From NCBI GenBank assembly GCA_963779515.1, contig CAVZYN010000009.1, positions 310,001 to 374,000 on the forward strand: a stretch of DNA of 64,000 nucleotides, read 5' to 3'. Position numbers and translations under genes: made by a program. Every line of letters starts with the position of its first letter. Within the stretch, counting starts at the first letter, position 1. Below, piece after piece: positions 7,887-18,029 of the stretch. The notes under the pieces are model-generated. The model was not told where the DNA came from, searched no databases, and worked only from the letters and a program-made list of their open reading frames with translations. Source of the stretch: CAVZYN01 sp963779515. GTDB taxonomy: Bacteria; Pseudomonadota; Alphaproteobacteria; Rhizobiales; Hyphomicrobiaceae.

Positions 7887-8405
7887 TTGCGAGCCGGACG
7901 TGAGCCAGCCAACAAGCAATCGCTCTATACCGCCGAGCAACGCCGGCGCCGCGATGCGTCGCGCTGGACGCTCGTCCAAGGAATTCTCGCCCCGGTTCAG
8001 TTCGTGGTTTTTCTCGTCAGCCTTTGGCTCGTGCTTCGTTTTCTCGTGACGGGCGACGGTTTCATGGCGGCGTCGATCTCGATCGTCGTGAAGACGCTGA
8101 CGCTTTACACCATCATGATCACTGGCTCGATCTGGGAAAAGGATGTTTTCGGCCGTTATCTTTTCGCGCCGGCCTTCTACTGGGAAGACGTCGTCAGCAT
8201 GGTCGTGCTGGCACTGCACACCGCCTATCTTTGCGCTTTCGTTTTCAACTGGATGACGCCTGCTCAGCAAATGCTGCTGGCGCTGCTGGCTTATGCGTCT
8301 TACGTCGTCAATGCCGCGCAGTTCTTGTTGAAACTACGCGCGGCGCGCCTCGAGCAACCAAGCTCGGCGTATCGGTCTGTTCCAGCGGTAGAGGCGGCCG
8401 AATGA
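7887..8405 (+). CDS. bchF: 3-vinyl bacteriochlorophyllide hydratase BchF
   Basis: BchF hydrates the 3-vinyl group of chlorophyllide/bacteriochlorophyllide to hydroxyethyl. The 172-residue membrane protein has the family core RRRDASRWTLVQGILAPVQF, then GSIWEKDVFGRYLFAPAFYWED and several hydrophobic helices. The reading frame is open further upstream (TTG at 7809), but the TTG at 7887 has a good GGAGGG seven bases before it and gives the usual family length, so it is preferred. Its stop overlaps the bchN ATG by 4 bp. It is first in the long bchFNBHLM-lhaA-puh operon. Confidence 0.92.
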   Translation: MRAGREPANKQSLYTAEQRRRRDASRWTLVQGILAPVQFVVFLVSLWLVLRFLVTGDGFMAASISIVVKTLTLYTIMITGSIWEKDVFGRYLFAPAFYWEDVVSMVVLALHTAYLCAFVFNWMTPAQQMLLALLAYASYVVNAAQFLLKLRAARLEQPSSAYRSVPAVEAAE

Positions 8406-9694
8406 CCGACACGCTGGCTCCATCACGCGCGGCGGGTACCTCCGCCGAAGCAGGTACGAAGCCAATCCTGCGCGAGCGCGGCCAGCGCGAAGTCTTTTGC
8501 GGGTTGACCAGCATCGTCTGGCTGCATCGCAAAATTCAGGATGCTTTCTTCCTCGTCGTGGGCTCACGGACGTGCGCGCACCTCATTCAGTCTGCTGCTG
8601 GAGTGATGATCTTCGCCGAGCCTCGCTTCGCAACGGCGATCATCGATGAACGCGATTTGGCCGGCATCGCCGATGCGAACGAGGAACTCGATCGAGTCGT
8701 CGCGCGACTGTTGGACCGGCGGCCGGACATCAAGCTGCTGTTTCTCGTCGGATCGTGTCCGTCGGAAGTGATCAAACTCGATTTGTCGCGCGCGGCCGCG
8801 CGGCTGTCGCAGGCCTATGCGCCAAAGATTCGCATCTTGAACTACTCGGGCAGCGGCATCGAGACGACCTTTACGCAAGGCGAAGATGCGTGTCTTGCCG
8901 CACTTGTGCCCTTGATGCCCGAGGCCGCAGCGTCAGCGCAAAAGACACTTCTGGTGGCGGGTGCGCTTTCCGACGTCATCGAAGACCAATTTCAGCGCAT
9001 CTTCGATGCGCTCGGCGTTCGGGTGAAATTTTTCCCACCGCGTCGCGCGGGCGATGTTCCCGAAATCGGACACGGCACGCTATTTTTGCTTGCCCAACCG
9101 TTTCTCGGGGATACGGCGCGCGCACTCGAAGCACGCGGCGCGCGTCATCTTTTGGCACCTTTTCCAATTGGCGCGCGCGGCACCACAGCATGGCTTTGGG
9201 CCGCCGCCAAGGCTTTCGGTGTTGACCAAGCCCGGTTCGAGGCGGCGACCAATGTGGCTGCGGCGCGCGCACATAAGGCGCTCGTACCGCTGCGCGCTGA
9301 GCTCGCCGGCAAGCGGCTGTTTTTCTTTCCCAACTCGCAACTCGAAATTCCCATTGCGCGCTTCCTGGCCAATGAGCTCGGCGTGCGGTTGATCGAGGTC
9401 GGCACGCCCTATCTGCATCGCCAGCATCTTGCCGCGGAACTGGCGCTACTGCCCGATGACGTCCAATTGAGCGAGGGTCAGGACGTCGATCGTCAGCTCG
9501 ATCGCTGTCGTGACGCGCGCCCCGACATCACGGTTTGCGGTCTGGGCCTCGCCAACCCGCTCGAAGCCGAAGGGCTCACGACCAAGTGGTCCATCGAACT
9601 GTTGTTCACGCCGATCCATGGCTATGAGCAGGCTGCCGATCTTGCAGCATTGTTCGCGCGGCCGCTGGATCGCCGCACGCGGTTGAGGGTCTAG
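8402..9694 (+). CDS. bchN: Light-independent protochlorophyllide reductase subunit N
   Basis: BchN and BchB form the NB component of dark-operative protochlorophyllide reductase, which reduces ring D with electrons from BchL. The 430-residue protein shows the cluster-ligand cysteines in EVFCGLTSIVWLH, GSRTCAHLIQ and VGSCPSEVIKLD, typical of BchN/ChlN. Length is normal. It overlaps bchF by 4 bp and lies 3 bp before bchB. The start MTDTLAPSR is set by the ATGA overlap. Confidence 0.96.
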   Translation: MTDTLAPSRAAGTSAEAGTKPILRERGQREVFCGLTSIVWLHRKIQDAFFLVVGSRTCAHLIQSAAGVMIFAEPRFATAIIDERDLAGIADANEELDRVVARLLDRRPDIKLLFLVGSCPSEVIKLDLSRAAARLSQAYAPKIRILNYSGSGIETTFTQGEDACLAALVPLMPEAAASAQKTLLVAGALSDVIEDQFQRIFDALGVRVKFFPPRRAGDVPEIGHGTLFLLAQPFLGDTARALEARGARHLLAPFPIGARGTTAWLWAAAKAFGVDQARFEAATNVAAARAHKALVPLRAELAGKRLFFFPNSQLEIPIARFLANELGVRLIEVGTPYLHRQHLAAELALLPDDVQLSEGQDVDRQLDRCRDARPDITVCGLGLANPLEAEGLTTKWSIELLFTPIHGYEQAADLAALFARPLDRRTRLRV

Positions 9695-9697
9695 CGG

Positions 9698-11278
9698 ATG
9701 CAACTCACCGTGTGGACATACGAAGGCCCACCGCATGTCGGAGCGATGCGTATCGCTACAGCGATGAAGGGTGTGCATTTCGTCCTGCATGCGCCGCAGG
9801 GAGATACCTATGCTGATCTATTGTTCACGATGATCGAGCGGCGCAAGGAGCGCCCTCCGGTCACGTTCACAACCTTCCAGGCGCGAGACCTTGGCGGCGA
9901 TACCGCGGAGCTGTTCAAGACTTCGGTCAGCGATGCCTATGAGCGGTTCAAGCCTGATGTCATGCTTGTCGGCGCCTCTTGCACGGCGGAACTGATCCAG
10001 GATGATCCGGGCGGACTTGCACAGGCTCTCGGGCTGCCGGTACCGGTCGTGCCGTTGGAGCTACCGTCCTACCAGAAGAAGGAAAACTGGGGCGCTGCCG
10101 AGACGTTTTATCGGTTGGTGCGCGCGCTCTGCCAGTCCGCTGCCCCGGCGCCTGGGCAGCCACGGTCCGCGCGTGCCGCGGGGCAGCAGCCGAGTTGCAA
10201 TCTGCTTGGTCCAACGGCGCTCGGTTTCCGGCATCGCGACGATGTGCGCGAGGTTCGAGCGCTGCTCGAGCGCCTCGGCGTCGATGTGCGTGTCGTCGCG
10301 CCATTGGATGCGACGCCGGCTGACGTTGCTCGGCTTGGAGAAGCGGATTTCAACGTGGTGCTTTATCCAGAAATTGCCGGGCAAGCCGCGCAATGGCTCA
10401 AGCGCACTTTCAACCAACCGATGATCGGGACGGTGCCGATTGGAGTTGGCGCCACCAGGGACTTCATTGTGGAGGTTGCGGCGCTCACTGGACTTGACCC
10501 GGCACGGGTGTTGGATGGCGCGCCGTCGCGACTGCCGTGGTACTCGCGATCGGTCGACAGCACGTATCTGACGGGCAAGCGTGTGTTCATTTTTGCCGAC
10601 GCTACCCATGCGGTTGCCGCGGCGCGGATCGCGACCGAGGAATTCGGATTCACGTTGGCGGGGCTTGGCACGTACACGCGCGAGTTTGCGCGCGAGGTTC
10701 GTGAAGCCGGGAAAAAATATGGCGTCGAGGCGCTGATCACCGACGATTATCTCGAGGTCGAGGAGCGTATTTCGGAACTGCAACCCGAACTCGTGCTGGG
10801 CACGCAGATGGAACGGCATATTGCCAAACGTCTCGGCATACCGTGTGCCGTGATCTCGGCTCCGGTTCACGTTCAGGATTTCCCGGCACGCTATTCACCG
10901 CAGATGGGCTTCGAAGGCGCGAACGTGATCTTCGACACCTGGGTCCACCCTTTGATGATGGGTCTCGAAGAGCATCTGCTGGCGATGTTTCGAGAGGACA
11001 AAGAGTTTCACGGTGAGGCTAGGCCATCACACCTGGGGCACACGTCAGCAGTAGAAGCCGCTCAACCGTTGCAACACTCCGCTCCTGCCGAGATCCAGAG
11101 TCCAAGTCAAACTTTCAACGCCAATTGGGCTCCGGAAGCGGAACAGGAACTCAGAAAAATTCCATTCTTTGTACGAGGCAAGGCGCGCCGCAATACGGAG
11201 CGTTTTGCGAACGAGCGCGGCCTATCACCGATAACAGTCGAGACACTCTACGATGCAAAAGCGCATTACAGCCGCTGA
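9698..11278 (+). CDS. bchB: Light-independent protochlorophyllide reductase subunit B
   Basis: The 526-residue partner of BchN starts MQLTVWTYEGPPHVGAMRIA, as in the family. Asp36 (QGDTYADLL) is the unusual aspartate ligand of the NB [4Fe-4S] cluster, and GASCTAELIQDDPGG supplies a cysteine. The C-terminal PCP-red-type domain (LRKIPFFVRGKARRNTE) is also present. GAGGGT upstream is the ribosome site. The 3' end overlaps the start of bchH by 26 bp. There is no sign of damage. Confidence 0.96.
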   Translation: MQLTVWTYEGPPHVGAMRIATAMKGVHFVLHAPQGDTYADLLFTMIERRKERPPVTFTTFQARDLGGDTAELFKTSVSDAYERFKPDVMLVGASCTAELIQDDPGGLAQALGLPVPVVPLELPSYQKKENWGAAETFYRLVRALCQSAAPAPGQPRSARAAGQQPSCNLLGPTALGFRHRDDVREVRALLERLGVDVRVVAPLDATPADVARLGEADFNVVLYPEIAGQAAQWLKRTFNQPMIGTVPIGVGATRDFIVEVAALTGLDPARVLDGAPSRLPWYSRSVDSTYLTGKRVFIFADATHAVAAARIATEEFGFTLAGLGTYTREFAREVREAGKKYGVEALITDDYLEVEERISELQPELVLGTQMERHIAKRLGIPCAVISAPVHVQDFPARYSPQMGFEGANVIFDTWVHPLMMGLEEHLLAMFREDKEFHGEARPSHLGHTSAVEAAQPLQHSAPAEIQSPSQTFNANWAPEAEQELRKIPFFVRGKARRNTERFANERGLSPITVETLYDAKAHYSR

Positions 11279-14200
11279 GCGGACATCGATACGGGTCGTG
11301 ATTGTCACGCTGGACAATCACTTGTCCGGCGCAGTGGATCGGGCGGCGCAGTTACTTGCGCGGGAATGGCCTGGTCTCGAACTCAGAATGCACGCCGCCG
11401 CGGATTGGCAGAGCGATCCGGCTGCTCTCGATGATTGCCGTGCAGATATCGAGACCGGCGATATCATCATCGCCAACATGTTGTTCATGGACGATCATAT
11501 CCAGGCAGTATTGCCCTGGCTGAAGGCTCGCCAAGAGTTCGTGCGATGCGATGATAGGCTGCATCGCCTCGAGCGAGGTCACCAAGCTGACAAGGCTCGG
11601 CCGGTTCCGCATGGATGGCCCCGAGCGAGGCGCCGTGGCGTTTCTGAAGCGGCTCCGCGGAAAGAAGACAGAAAATGGCAGCACGACTTCGGCGTCGGAT
11701 CAAATGAAAACGCTGCGGCGAATTCCTCAGATCCTGCGCTTCATCCCGGGTACGGCGCAGGATATGCGCGCCTATTTTCTGGCGATGCAGTACTGGCTCG
11801 CCGGATCGGACGAGAATACGGCAAACATGGTGCGCCTTCTCGTCCAGCGGTATGCGGATGGGCCACGGCGTCATCTTCGCGGCGCGCAGATGGTGCCGCC
11901 GCCGATCGAGTATCCCGAGGTCGGTGTCTACCATCCGCGCCTTGCCGGGCGCATTGGGGACCAGCTTTCAGCGCTTCCGGCCAGCAGCAAAAATTGCAAA
12001 GGCACGATTGGGCTCCTGCTGATGCGGTCATACCTGCTGGCCGGAAACTCAGATCACTACGATGGCGTCATTGCCGCGCTTGAAGCGCGCGGCCTTGCTG
12101 TCATTCCGGCCTTCGCCAGTGGACTTGATGCCCGGCCGGCAATCGAGCGCTATTTCATGCGCGACGGCGTTGCGACGGTCGATGCTCTGGTCTCGTTGAC
12201 GGGCTTCTCGCTGGTGGGTGGCCCCGCTTACAACGATGCCGCCGCTGCCGAGAAAGTCCTCGCTGCCCTCGACGTTCCATACATCGCGGCACAGCCAGTC
12301 GAATTCCAGACGCTCGATCAGTGGCAGCAGTCCGAGCGCGGTCTGTTGCCGATCGAAGCGACGATGATGGTCGCTATCCCAGAGCTGGATGGCGCCACGG
12401 GGTCAATGGTTTTTGGCGGGCGTCCGAGTGGGATAAACGGGGGGCCGCGTTCAATGCAGGCTCATTCTGAGCGCGCCGACATGCTCTCGCGCCGGGTTGA
12501 GAAACTTGTTTTGCTGCGCCGCGCTGAACGCGCAAAGCGCAAAGTTGCGATTGTCCTTTTCAATTTTCCGCCCAACGGCGGCGCGACTGGTACCGCGGCG
12601 TATCTGTCGGTCTACGCGTCGCTCTTCAACACGCTGACCGGCCTATCCCGCGCGGGATACACCGTCGAGTTGCCGGCGGACATCGATACGCTGCGCTCGC
12701 GAATCCTTGAAGGCAACGCGGCACGTTTTGGCGCCGGCGCGAATGTGCATGCCCGCATCACGGCCGACGATCACGTTCGCCGTGAGCGGCATCTGGCCGA
12801 AATCGAAGCCCAGTGGGGGCCGGCACCAGGCCGGCAGCAGAGCGATGGCTCGGCCATTCAGGTGCTTGGCGAACGGTTCGGCAACGTATTCGTCGGCGTG
12901 CAACCCGCCTTCGGCTACGAGGGTGATCCAATGCGCCTTCTGTTTGAGAAGGGATTTGCACCGACGCATGCCTTTTCGGCGTTCTATCGCTGGATCCGGG
13001 AGGATTTCGGCGCGCATGCCGTCCTTCACTTCGGAACGCATGGGGCGCTGGAGTTCATGCCAGGCAAGCAATCCGGATTGTCATCGGCATGTTGGCCGGA
13101 TCGGCTCATCAGCGATTTGCCAAACATCTATCTTTACGCCGCTAACAATCCGTCCGAGGGAACGCTTGCAAAGCGTCGCTCAGCCGCGACCCTCGTCAGC
13201 TATTTGACGCCACCCGTCGCAATCGCCGGGCTCTATCGAGGCTTGCTCGATCTCAAGTCGTCGCTCGATCATTGGCGCCAACTGTCTCCTGAGGAGCGTG
13301 CGCCGAATGGCGACCTCGCACAGATGATTCAGGCGCAGGCCGCGGTCGTCGAGCTTTGCACGGCGGAGCCGCATTGGGGCGACACCGCCGAGCGCGAGAT
13401 CGCGAAGCTCGGTGACGCGATCCTGGAACTCGAATACACGCTCATTCCGCATGGGCTGCATGTCGTTGGTTCTCCACCAACGTCTGAAGAGCGCATCGAT
13501 CTGTTGCAGGCGATTGGTGAAAGCACAACCGGTGAGTTGCTCGACAAGGCTGAAATCGCGCGCTTGATCAGTGAAACGGCGACAGTGAAGCGCACTAAGA
13601 ATTCCGAGGTTGCAACAACTTCGGGACTGGGTGATCTCGCGCGGATCGATAAGCTTCTTGCCGAGGATCACGAGTTGCCTGCAATTCTGCATGCGCTCGA
13701 TGGCGGCTTCATCCGGCCGGCGCCGGGCGGCGATGTCATCCGCACGCCCGCAATCCTGCCTACCGGCCGCAACGTGCATGGCTTTGATCCGTTCCGCATC
13801 CCGAGCGTCTTCGCATTGAAGGACGGGGCACAACAGGCCGAGCGATTGCTTGCCCGCCACATGGCCGATGGCCATCGCCTGCCAGAGGCGGTTGCACTCG
13901 TGCTTTGGGGCACCGACAATCTGAAATCCGGCGGCGGTCCGATCGCACAGGCGCTCGCCTTGATCGGTGCTCGCCCACGGTTCGATAGCTACGGGCGGCT
14001 CTCGGGAGCGGTGTTGATCCCGCTAGCCGAATTGGGTCGTCCGCGCATCGATGTGGTGGTCACACTGTCCGGCATTTTCCGCGATCTCTTGCCGTTGCAA
14101 ATCAAGCTTCTGGCAGAGGCGAGCTATTTGGCAGCCGCCGCGGATGAGCCGATCACACAGAACTTCGTGCGCAAGCACGCTTTGGCGCACCAACAGAAAA

Positions 14201-14961
14201 CCGGTTGCGATCTGGAGACGGCAGCCCTGCGTGTGTTTGGAAACGCGGAAGGCGCCTACGGCTCCAACATCAATCATCTGATCGAGAACGGACGCTGGTC
14301 GGAAGGTGATGAAGTTGCCGAAACCTATTCTCGCCGCAAAAGTTTCGCCTACGACCGGTCGGGTCATTCCGAGCAGAAGTCCGAGCTGCTCGCTAGCGTG
14401 CTCGTTGATGTGGAGTTGACTTACCAGAACCTCGAGTCGGTCGAACTCGGCGTCACGACGGTTGACAATTATTTCGATACGCTTGGCGGCATCACCAGTG
14501 CCGTGCGCCGTGCCCGCGGCGGGACGACGCCGGTCTACATCGGCGATCAAACACGGACCGAGGGGCGAGTGCGCACTCTCGGCGAGCAGATCGCACTTGA
14601 AACACGGACGCGTGTGCTCAACCCGAAATGGTACGAGAGCATGTTGCGGCACGGCTATGAGGGCGTGCGCCACATTGAGGCGCATGTGACGAACACCGTC
14701 GGCTGGTCGGCGACGACCGGACAGGTGGCGCCGTGGGTCTATCAGCACATCTCGGAGACCTTCGTGCTCGATGATGTGATGCGGGATCGGCTCGCGAGCC
14801 TCAATCCAGCGGCATCCGCAAAGGTCGCCAATCGCCTGCTCGAAGCGCAGGCGCGCAAATTCTGGTCGCCTGATGACGCTACTTTGAACGCGTTACGCCG
14901 TGCCGGCGAGCAACTCGAGGACCGGCTTGAAGGAATCGTCAGCAAGGAGTCTGCAGCATGA
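11253..14961 (+). pseudogene. bchH: Magnesium chelatase large subunit BchH, single-base frameshift
   Basis: BchH binds protoporphyrin IX and is the catalytic subunit that inserts magnesium with BchI and BchD. The N-terminal 96 residues (IRVVIVTLDNHLSGAVDRAA ... WLKARQEF) are in one frame. The rest, from CDAMIGCIASSEVTKLTRLG to the end, is in the next frame. One extra base near 11541 causes the shift: skipping it gives a continuous 1235-aa protein of exactly the family length, with every other part intact (LRFIPGTAQDMRAYF, LHFGTHGALEFMPGKQ, GLHVVGSPP). Without BchH no bacteriochlorophyll can be made, so either the base is a sequence error or the pathway is broken. Confidence 0.93.
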
Positions 14962-15872
14962 CGGTCGTACTCGATACGCTTCCGAAGACGCGAACGCCGC
15001 CAAAGCGATCCGATGGCGAAGGAAGTGTTCAGGTCAAACTCGACCCAAACATCCAGATCGGCACGCGCGCAAAGGTTTTCGCGGTGTACGGAAAGGGAGG
15101 GATCGGGAAGAGCACGACGTCGTCGAATCTTTCGGTCGCGTTTTCGAAACTCGGCAAGCGGGTACTCCAGATCGGCTGCGATCCGAAACACGATTCGACG
15201 TTCACGCTGACAAAGAAGTTGATGCCGACTGTTATCGATGTGCTCGAGTCGGTCGACTTTCACACCGAGGAGCTTCGTGTCGAGGACTTCGTGTTCCAAG
15301 GCTACAACGGTGTGATGTGCGTCGAGGCAGGCGGTCCACCAGCCGGAACAGGTTGCGGCGGCTACGTTGTCGGCCAGACGGTCAAGCTCCTCAAGGAGCA
15401 TCACCTGCTCGATGACACCGACGTCGTGATATTCGATGTTCTGGGCGACGTGGTCTGCGGCGGGTTCGCCTCGCCACTCCAGCACGCCGAACGTGGACTG
15501 ATCGTCACGGCCAACGACTTCGACTCGATCTTCGCCATGAATCGCATTGCTACGGCAATCCAGGCCAAATCGAAAAACTATAGCGTGCGGCTCGGGGGCG
15601 TGATCGCGAACCGCAGCGCCGGGACAGACGAAATCGACCGCTACAATGCGGCGACCGGCCTGAAGCGGCTTGCGCACTTTCCGGATCTCGATGCCATCCG
15701 GCGCAGCCGTCTCAAGAAGTCGACGCTGTTCGAGATGGATCGGACGCCTGAGCTCGACGCCGTCCAGGCGGAGTACATGCAGCTCGCAGAAACGCTTTGG
15801 GCCGGCACCGAGCCGGTCGATGTGAAGCCGATGAAGGATCGCGAGATCTTCGATTTTCTGGGGTACGAGTGA
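14958..15872 (+). CDS. bchL: Protochlorophyllide reductase iron-sulfur ATP-binding protein BchL
   Basis: BchL is the nitrogenase-Fe-protein-like, ATP-driven electron donor of dark-operative protochlorophyllide reductase. The 304-residue protein has the P-loop YGKGGIGKST (residues 44-53) and the two cluster-ligand cysteines C133 (GTGCGGY) and C167 (DVVCGGF). It overlaps bchH by 4 bp (ATGA) and bchM by 1 bp. A homodimer bridges one [4Fe-4S] cluster in this family. The paralogue BchX lies at 41 kb. Confidence 0.97.
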   Translation: MTVVLDTLPKTRTPPKRSDGEGSVQVKLDPNIQIGTRAKVFAVYGKGGIGKSTTSSNLSVAFSKLGKRVLQIGCDPKHDSTFTLTKKLMPTVIDVLESVDFHTEELRVEDFVFQGYNGVMCVEAGGPPAGTGCGGYVVGQTVKLLKEHHLLDDTDVVIFDVLGDVVCGGFASPLQHAERGLIVTANDFDSIFAMNRIATAIQAKSKNYSVRLGGVIANRSAGTDEIDRYNAATGLKRLAHFPDLDAIRRSRLKKSTLFEMDRTPELDAVQAEYMQLAETLWAGTEPVDVKPMKDREIFDFLGYE

Positions 15873-16573
15873 TGCCAACAGTCTCATATCTGGAGCGGCG
15901 TGAGCAGCTCGAGACGTACTTCGATCATACGGCTGTCGATGCATGGTCGCGGCTGACGTCGGATGCGCCGGTCGGGCGTATCCGCGCAACGGTGCGGGCC
16001 GGGCGTGACCGCATGCGGGCGACGCTGTTGTCGTGGCTGCCGGACGATCTTTCAGGCAAGCGCGTTCTGGACGCCGGTTGCGGCACGGGACTTCTCTCGA
16101 TCGAGGCAGCGCGACGTGGTGCGCACGTGACTGCGATCGATCTGTCGCCGAAGCTTATCAAGCTCGCCCAGCAACGCAGCCCCGCGGATCTCGGGCGGGG
16201 CCACGTCGATTTCAAGGTCGGGGACATGTTGCATCCGAGCCTCGGTCAGTTCGACCACATCGTTGCGATGGATAGCCTCATTCATTACGAGGCACGCGAC
16301 ACGGTGCAGGCGCTGGAGCGACTTGCGGCTCGTGCGAGTGCGTCGGTTGTCTTTACGTTCCCGCCAAGGACCGCCGCATTGGCGGTGATGCATGCCGCGG
16401 GACGGTTCTTCCCGTCGAAGAACCGTGCGCCGGCCCTCGAGCCGGTTGCAGAGTTGACGCTGCGCGCATTGATCGGCGCGGAGGCGCGGCTGCAAGCGTT
16501 TTCCGTCGCGCGGACACAGCGTATCGACAGTGGGTTCTATACGTCGCAAGCCATGGAGCTTCGCCGTCCATGA
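15872..16573 (+). CDS. bchM: Magnesium-protoporphyrin IX O-methyltransferase BchM
   Basis: BchM methylates the ring-C propionate of Mg-protoporphyrin IX using S-adenosylmethionine. The 233-residue protein starts MPTVSYLERREQLETYFDHTA, and has the SAM-binding motif VLDAGCGTGLLSIEAARRG and the later motif VAMDSLIHY. The ATG at 15872 overlaps the bchL stop, and the stop overlaps the lhaA ATG, so the gene is tightly packed in the operon. Length and motifs are normal. Confidence 0.96.
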   Translation: MPTVSYLERREQLETYFDHTAVDAWSRLTSDAPVGRIRATVRAGRDRMRATLLSWLPDDLSGKRVLDAGCGTGLLSIEAARRGAHVTAIDLSPKLIKLAQQRSPADLGRGHVDFKVGDMLHPSLGQFDHIVAMDSLIHYEARDTVQALERLAARASASVVFTFPPRTAALAVMHAAGRFFPSKNRAPALEPVAELTLRALIGAEARLQAFSVARTQRIDSGFYTSQAMELRRP

Positions 16574-18003
16574 GCGCGCTCAATGACATGCTTGCACGCC
16601 AATGGAGCAGGTTTGGCCCGCGCTTCCTGCCATTTGCCGACGCGGCGTCGGTCGAATTGCCGCTTGGCCGCATGCTGCGTCTGGCGTTGTTTCAAGTCTC
16701 TGTCGGCATGGCTCTGGTGTTGCTGAATGGTACGCTCAACCGCGTGATGATCGTCGAACTTGGCGTGTCGGCGTCGCTCGTCGCCATGATGCTGGCGTTG
16801 CCCGTGCTTGTCGCGCCGTTCCGGACGCTGCTTGGATTTAAATCTGACAACCACAGATCGTTCCTGGGATGGCGGCGGGTGCCCTACCTCTGGTTCGGAA
16901 CGTTGCTTCAGTTCGGCGGTCTCGCGATCCTGCCGTTTGCGTTGATCGTTCTATCTGGCGATTCGACCGCGCCAGACGCTCTTGCATATGTTGCAACCGC
17001 ACTCGCGTTTCTGATGGTTGGCGCAGGATTGCATACGACTCAAACCGCGGGGCTTGCGCTGGCCTGCGACTTGGCACCCGCTGAAAAGCATCATCGCGTC
17101 GTTGCAGTGCTTTACGTCATGCTGTTGATCGGAATGGTGGCGAGTTCGCTTGTGTTCAGCGTGCTGCTCGCGCCGTTTTCGCAGATCCGGTTGATCCAGG
17201 TCATCCAGGGTGCGGCGGCTGTGACGATGATTTTGAATATTGCGGCGCTATGGAAACAAGAAGCGCGCCGCCCGCATATGACAACGTTCGATCGTCCTGC
17301 ACAGTCGTTCCGCGAAACATGGCGCAAGTTCTCGGCCGACCGCAAGGCCACAAGACCGTTGCTGGCTTTGGGGCTCGGAACGGCGGGCTTTTGCATGCAG
17401 GACATTCTGCTCGAGCCATTCGGTGGCGAAATTCTGGGGCTCTCCGTGAGCGCGACGACGATGCTAAGTGCGATATTGTCGCTCGGCACACTTTTGGGAT
17501 TTGGCTTGGCTGCGCGTGCGCTCAGTGGTGGGATGGATCCTTACCGGCTGGCGGCCCTCGGCGCATTGCTCGGCGTACCCGCATTCTCGGCGGTGGTGTT
17601 CTCAGTGCCTCTGGAATCGGCCTGGCTGTTCCGCACGGGTGCTTTCTTGATCGGCACCGGCGGCGGACTGTTTACGATCGCTACTCTGACCGCCGCGATG
17701 CGGGATGCGGCCGGAGGCAGCAGCGGTCTCGCGCTCGGGGCTTGGGGCGCCGTGCAGGCGACAGCCGCTGGTTGTGCCATCGCGCTGAGTGGATTGCTGC
17801 GTGACGGAGCTTCGGCCCTCGCCGCGTCGGGCGCACTCGGCCCCGCGCTCAACACAGCATCTACCGGATACATGATCGTCTATCACGTCGAAATCGCATT
17901 GCTTTTTGCGTGCCTCGTCGTGATTGGGCCGCTCGTCGGCAGCCGGCGATCGTCGGAGCAGCAAGTGAATACCCGGATTGGCATGGCCGAGTTGCCGGGC
18001 TGA
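16570..18003 (+). CDS. lhaA: LH1 assembly factor LhaA (PucC family)
   Basis: The 477-residue polytopic membrane protein of the BCD/PucC branch of the MFS carries the family elements GMALVLLNGTLNRVMIVELG and FKSDNHRSFLGWRRVPY, with about 12 helices. Immediately upstream of puhA this position is occupied by lhaA (F1696) in Rhodobacter, which is needed for efficient LH1 assembly; the same role is inferred here. It overlaps bchM by 4 bp and ends 26 bp before puhA. It is distinct from the bchG-linked paralogue at 2.6-4.0 kb. Confidence 0.94.
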   Translation: MSALNDMLARQWSRFGPRFLPFADAASVELPLGRMLRLALFQVSVGMALVLLNGTLNRVMIVELGVSASLVAMMLALPVLVAPFRTLLGFKSDNHRSFLGWRRVPYLWFGTLLQFGGLAILPFALIVLSGDSTAPDALAYVATALAFLMVGAGLHTTQTAGLALACDLAPAEKHHRVVAVLYVMLLIGMVASSLVFSVLLAPFSQIRLIQVIQGAAAVTMILNIAALWKQEARRPHMTTFDRPAQSFRETWRKFSADRKATRPLLALGLGTAGFCMQDILLEPFGGEILGLSVSATTMLSAILSLGTLLGFGLAARALSGGMDPYRLAALGALLGVPAFSAVVFSVPLESAWLFRTGAFLIGTGGGLFTIATLTAAMRDAAGGSSGLALGAWGAVQATAAGCAIALSGLLRDGASALAASGALGPALNTASTGYMIVYHVEIALLFACLVVIGPLVGSRRSSEQQVNTRIGMAELPG

Positions 18004-18029
18004 AACAGAGTGCGCAATGGAGGATGACG

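Noticed and set aside
14742..15989. 415-codon minus-strand frame opposite bchL
   Set aside because: Shadow of bchL and the flanking ends of bchH and bchM.
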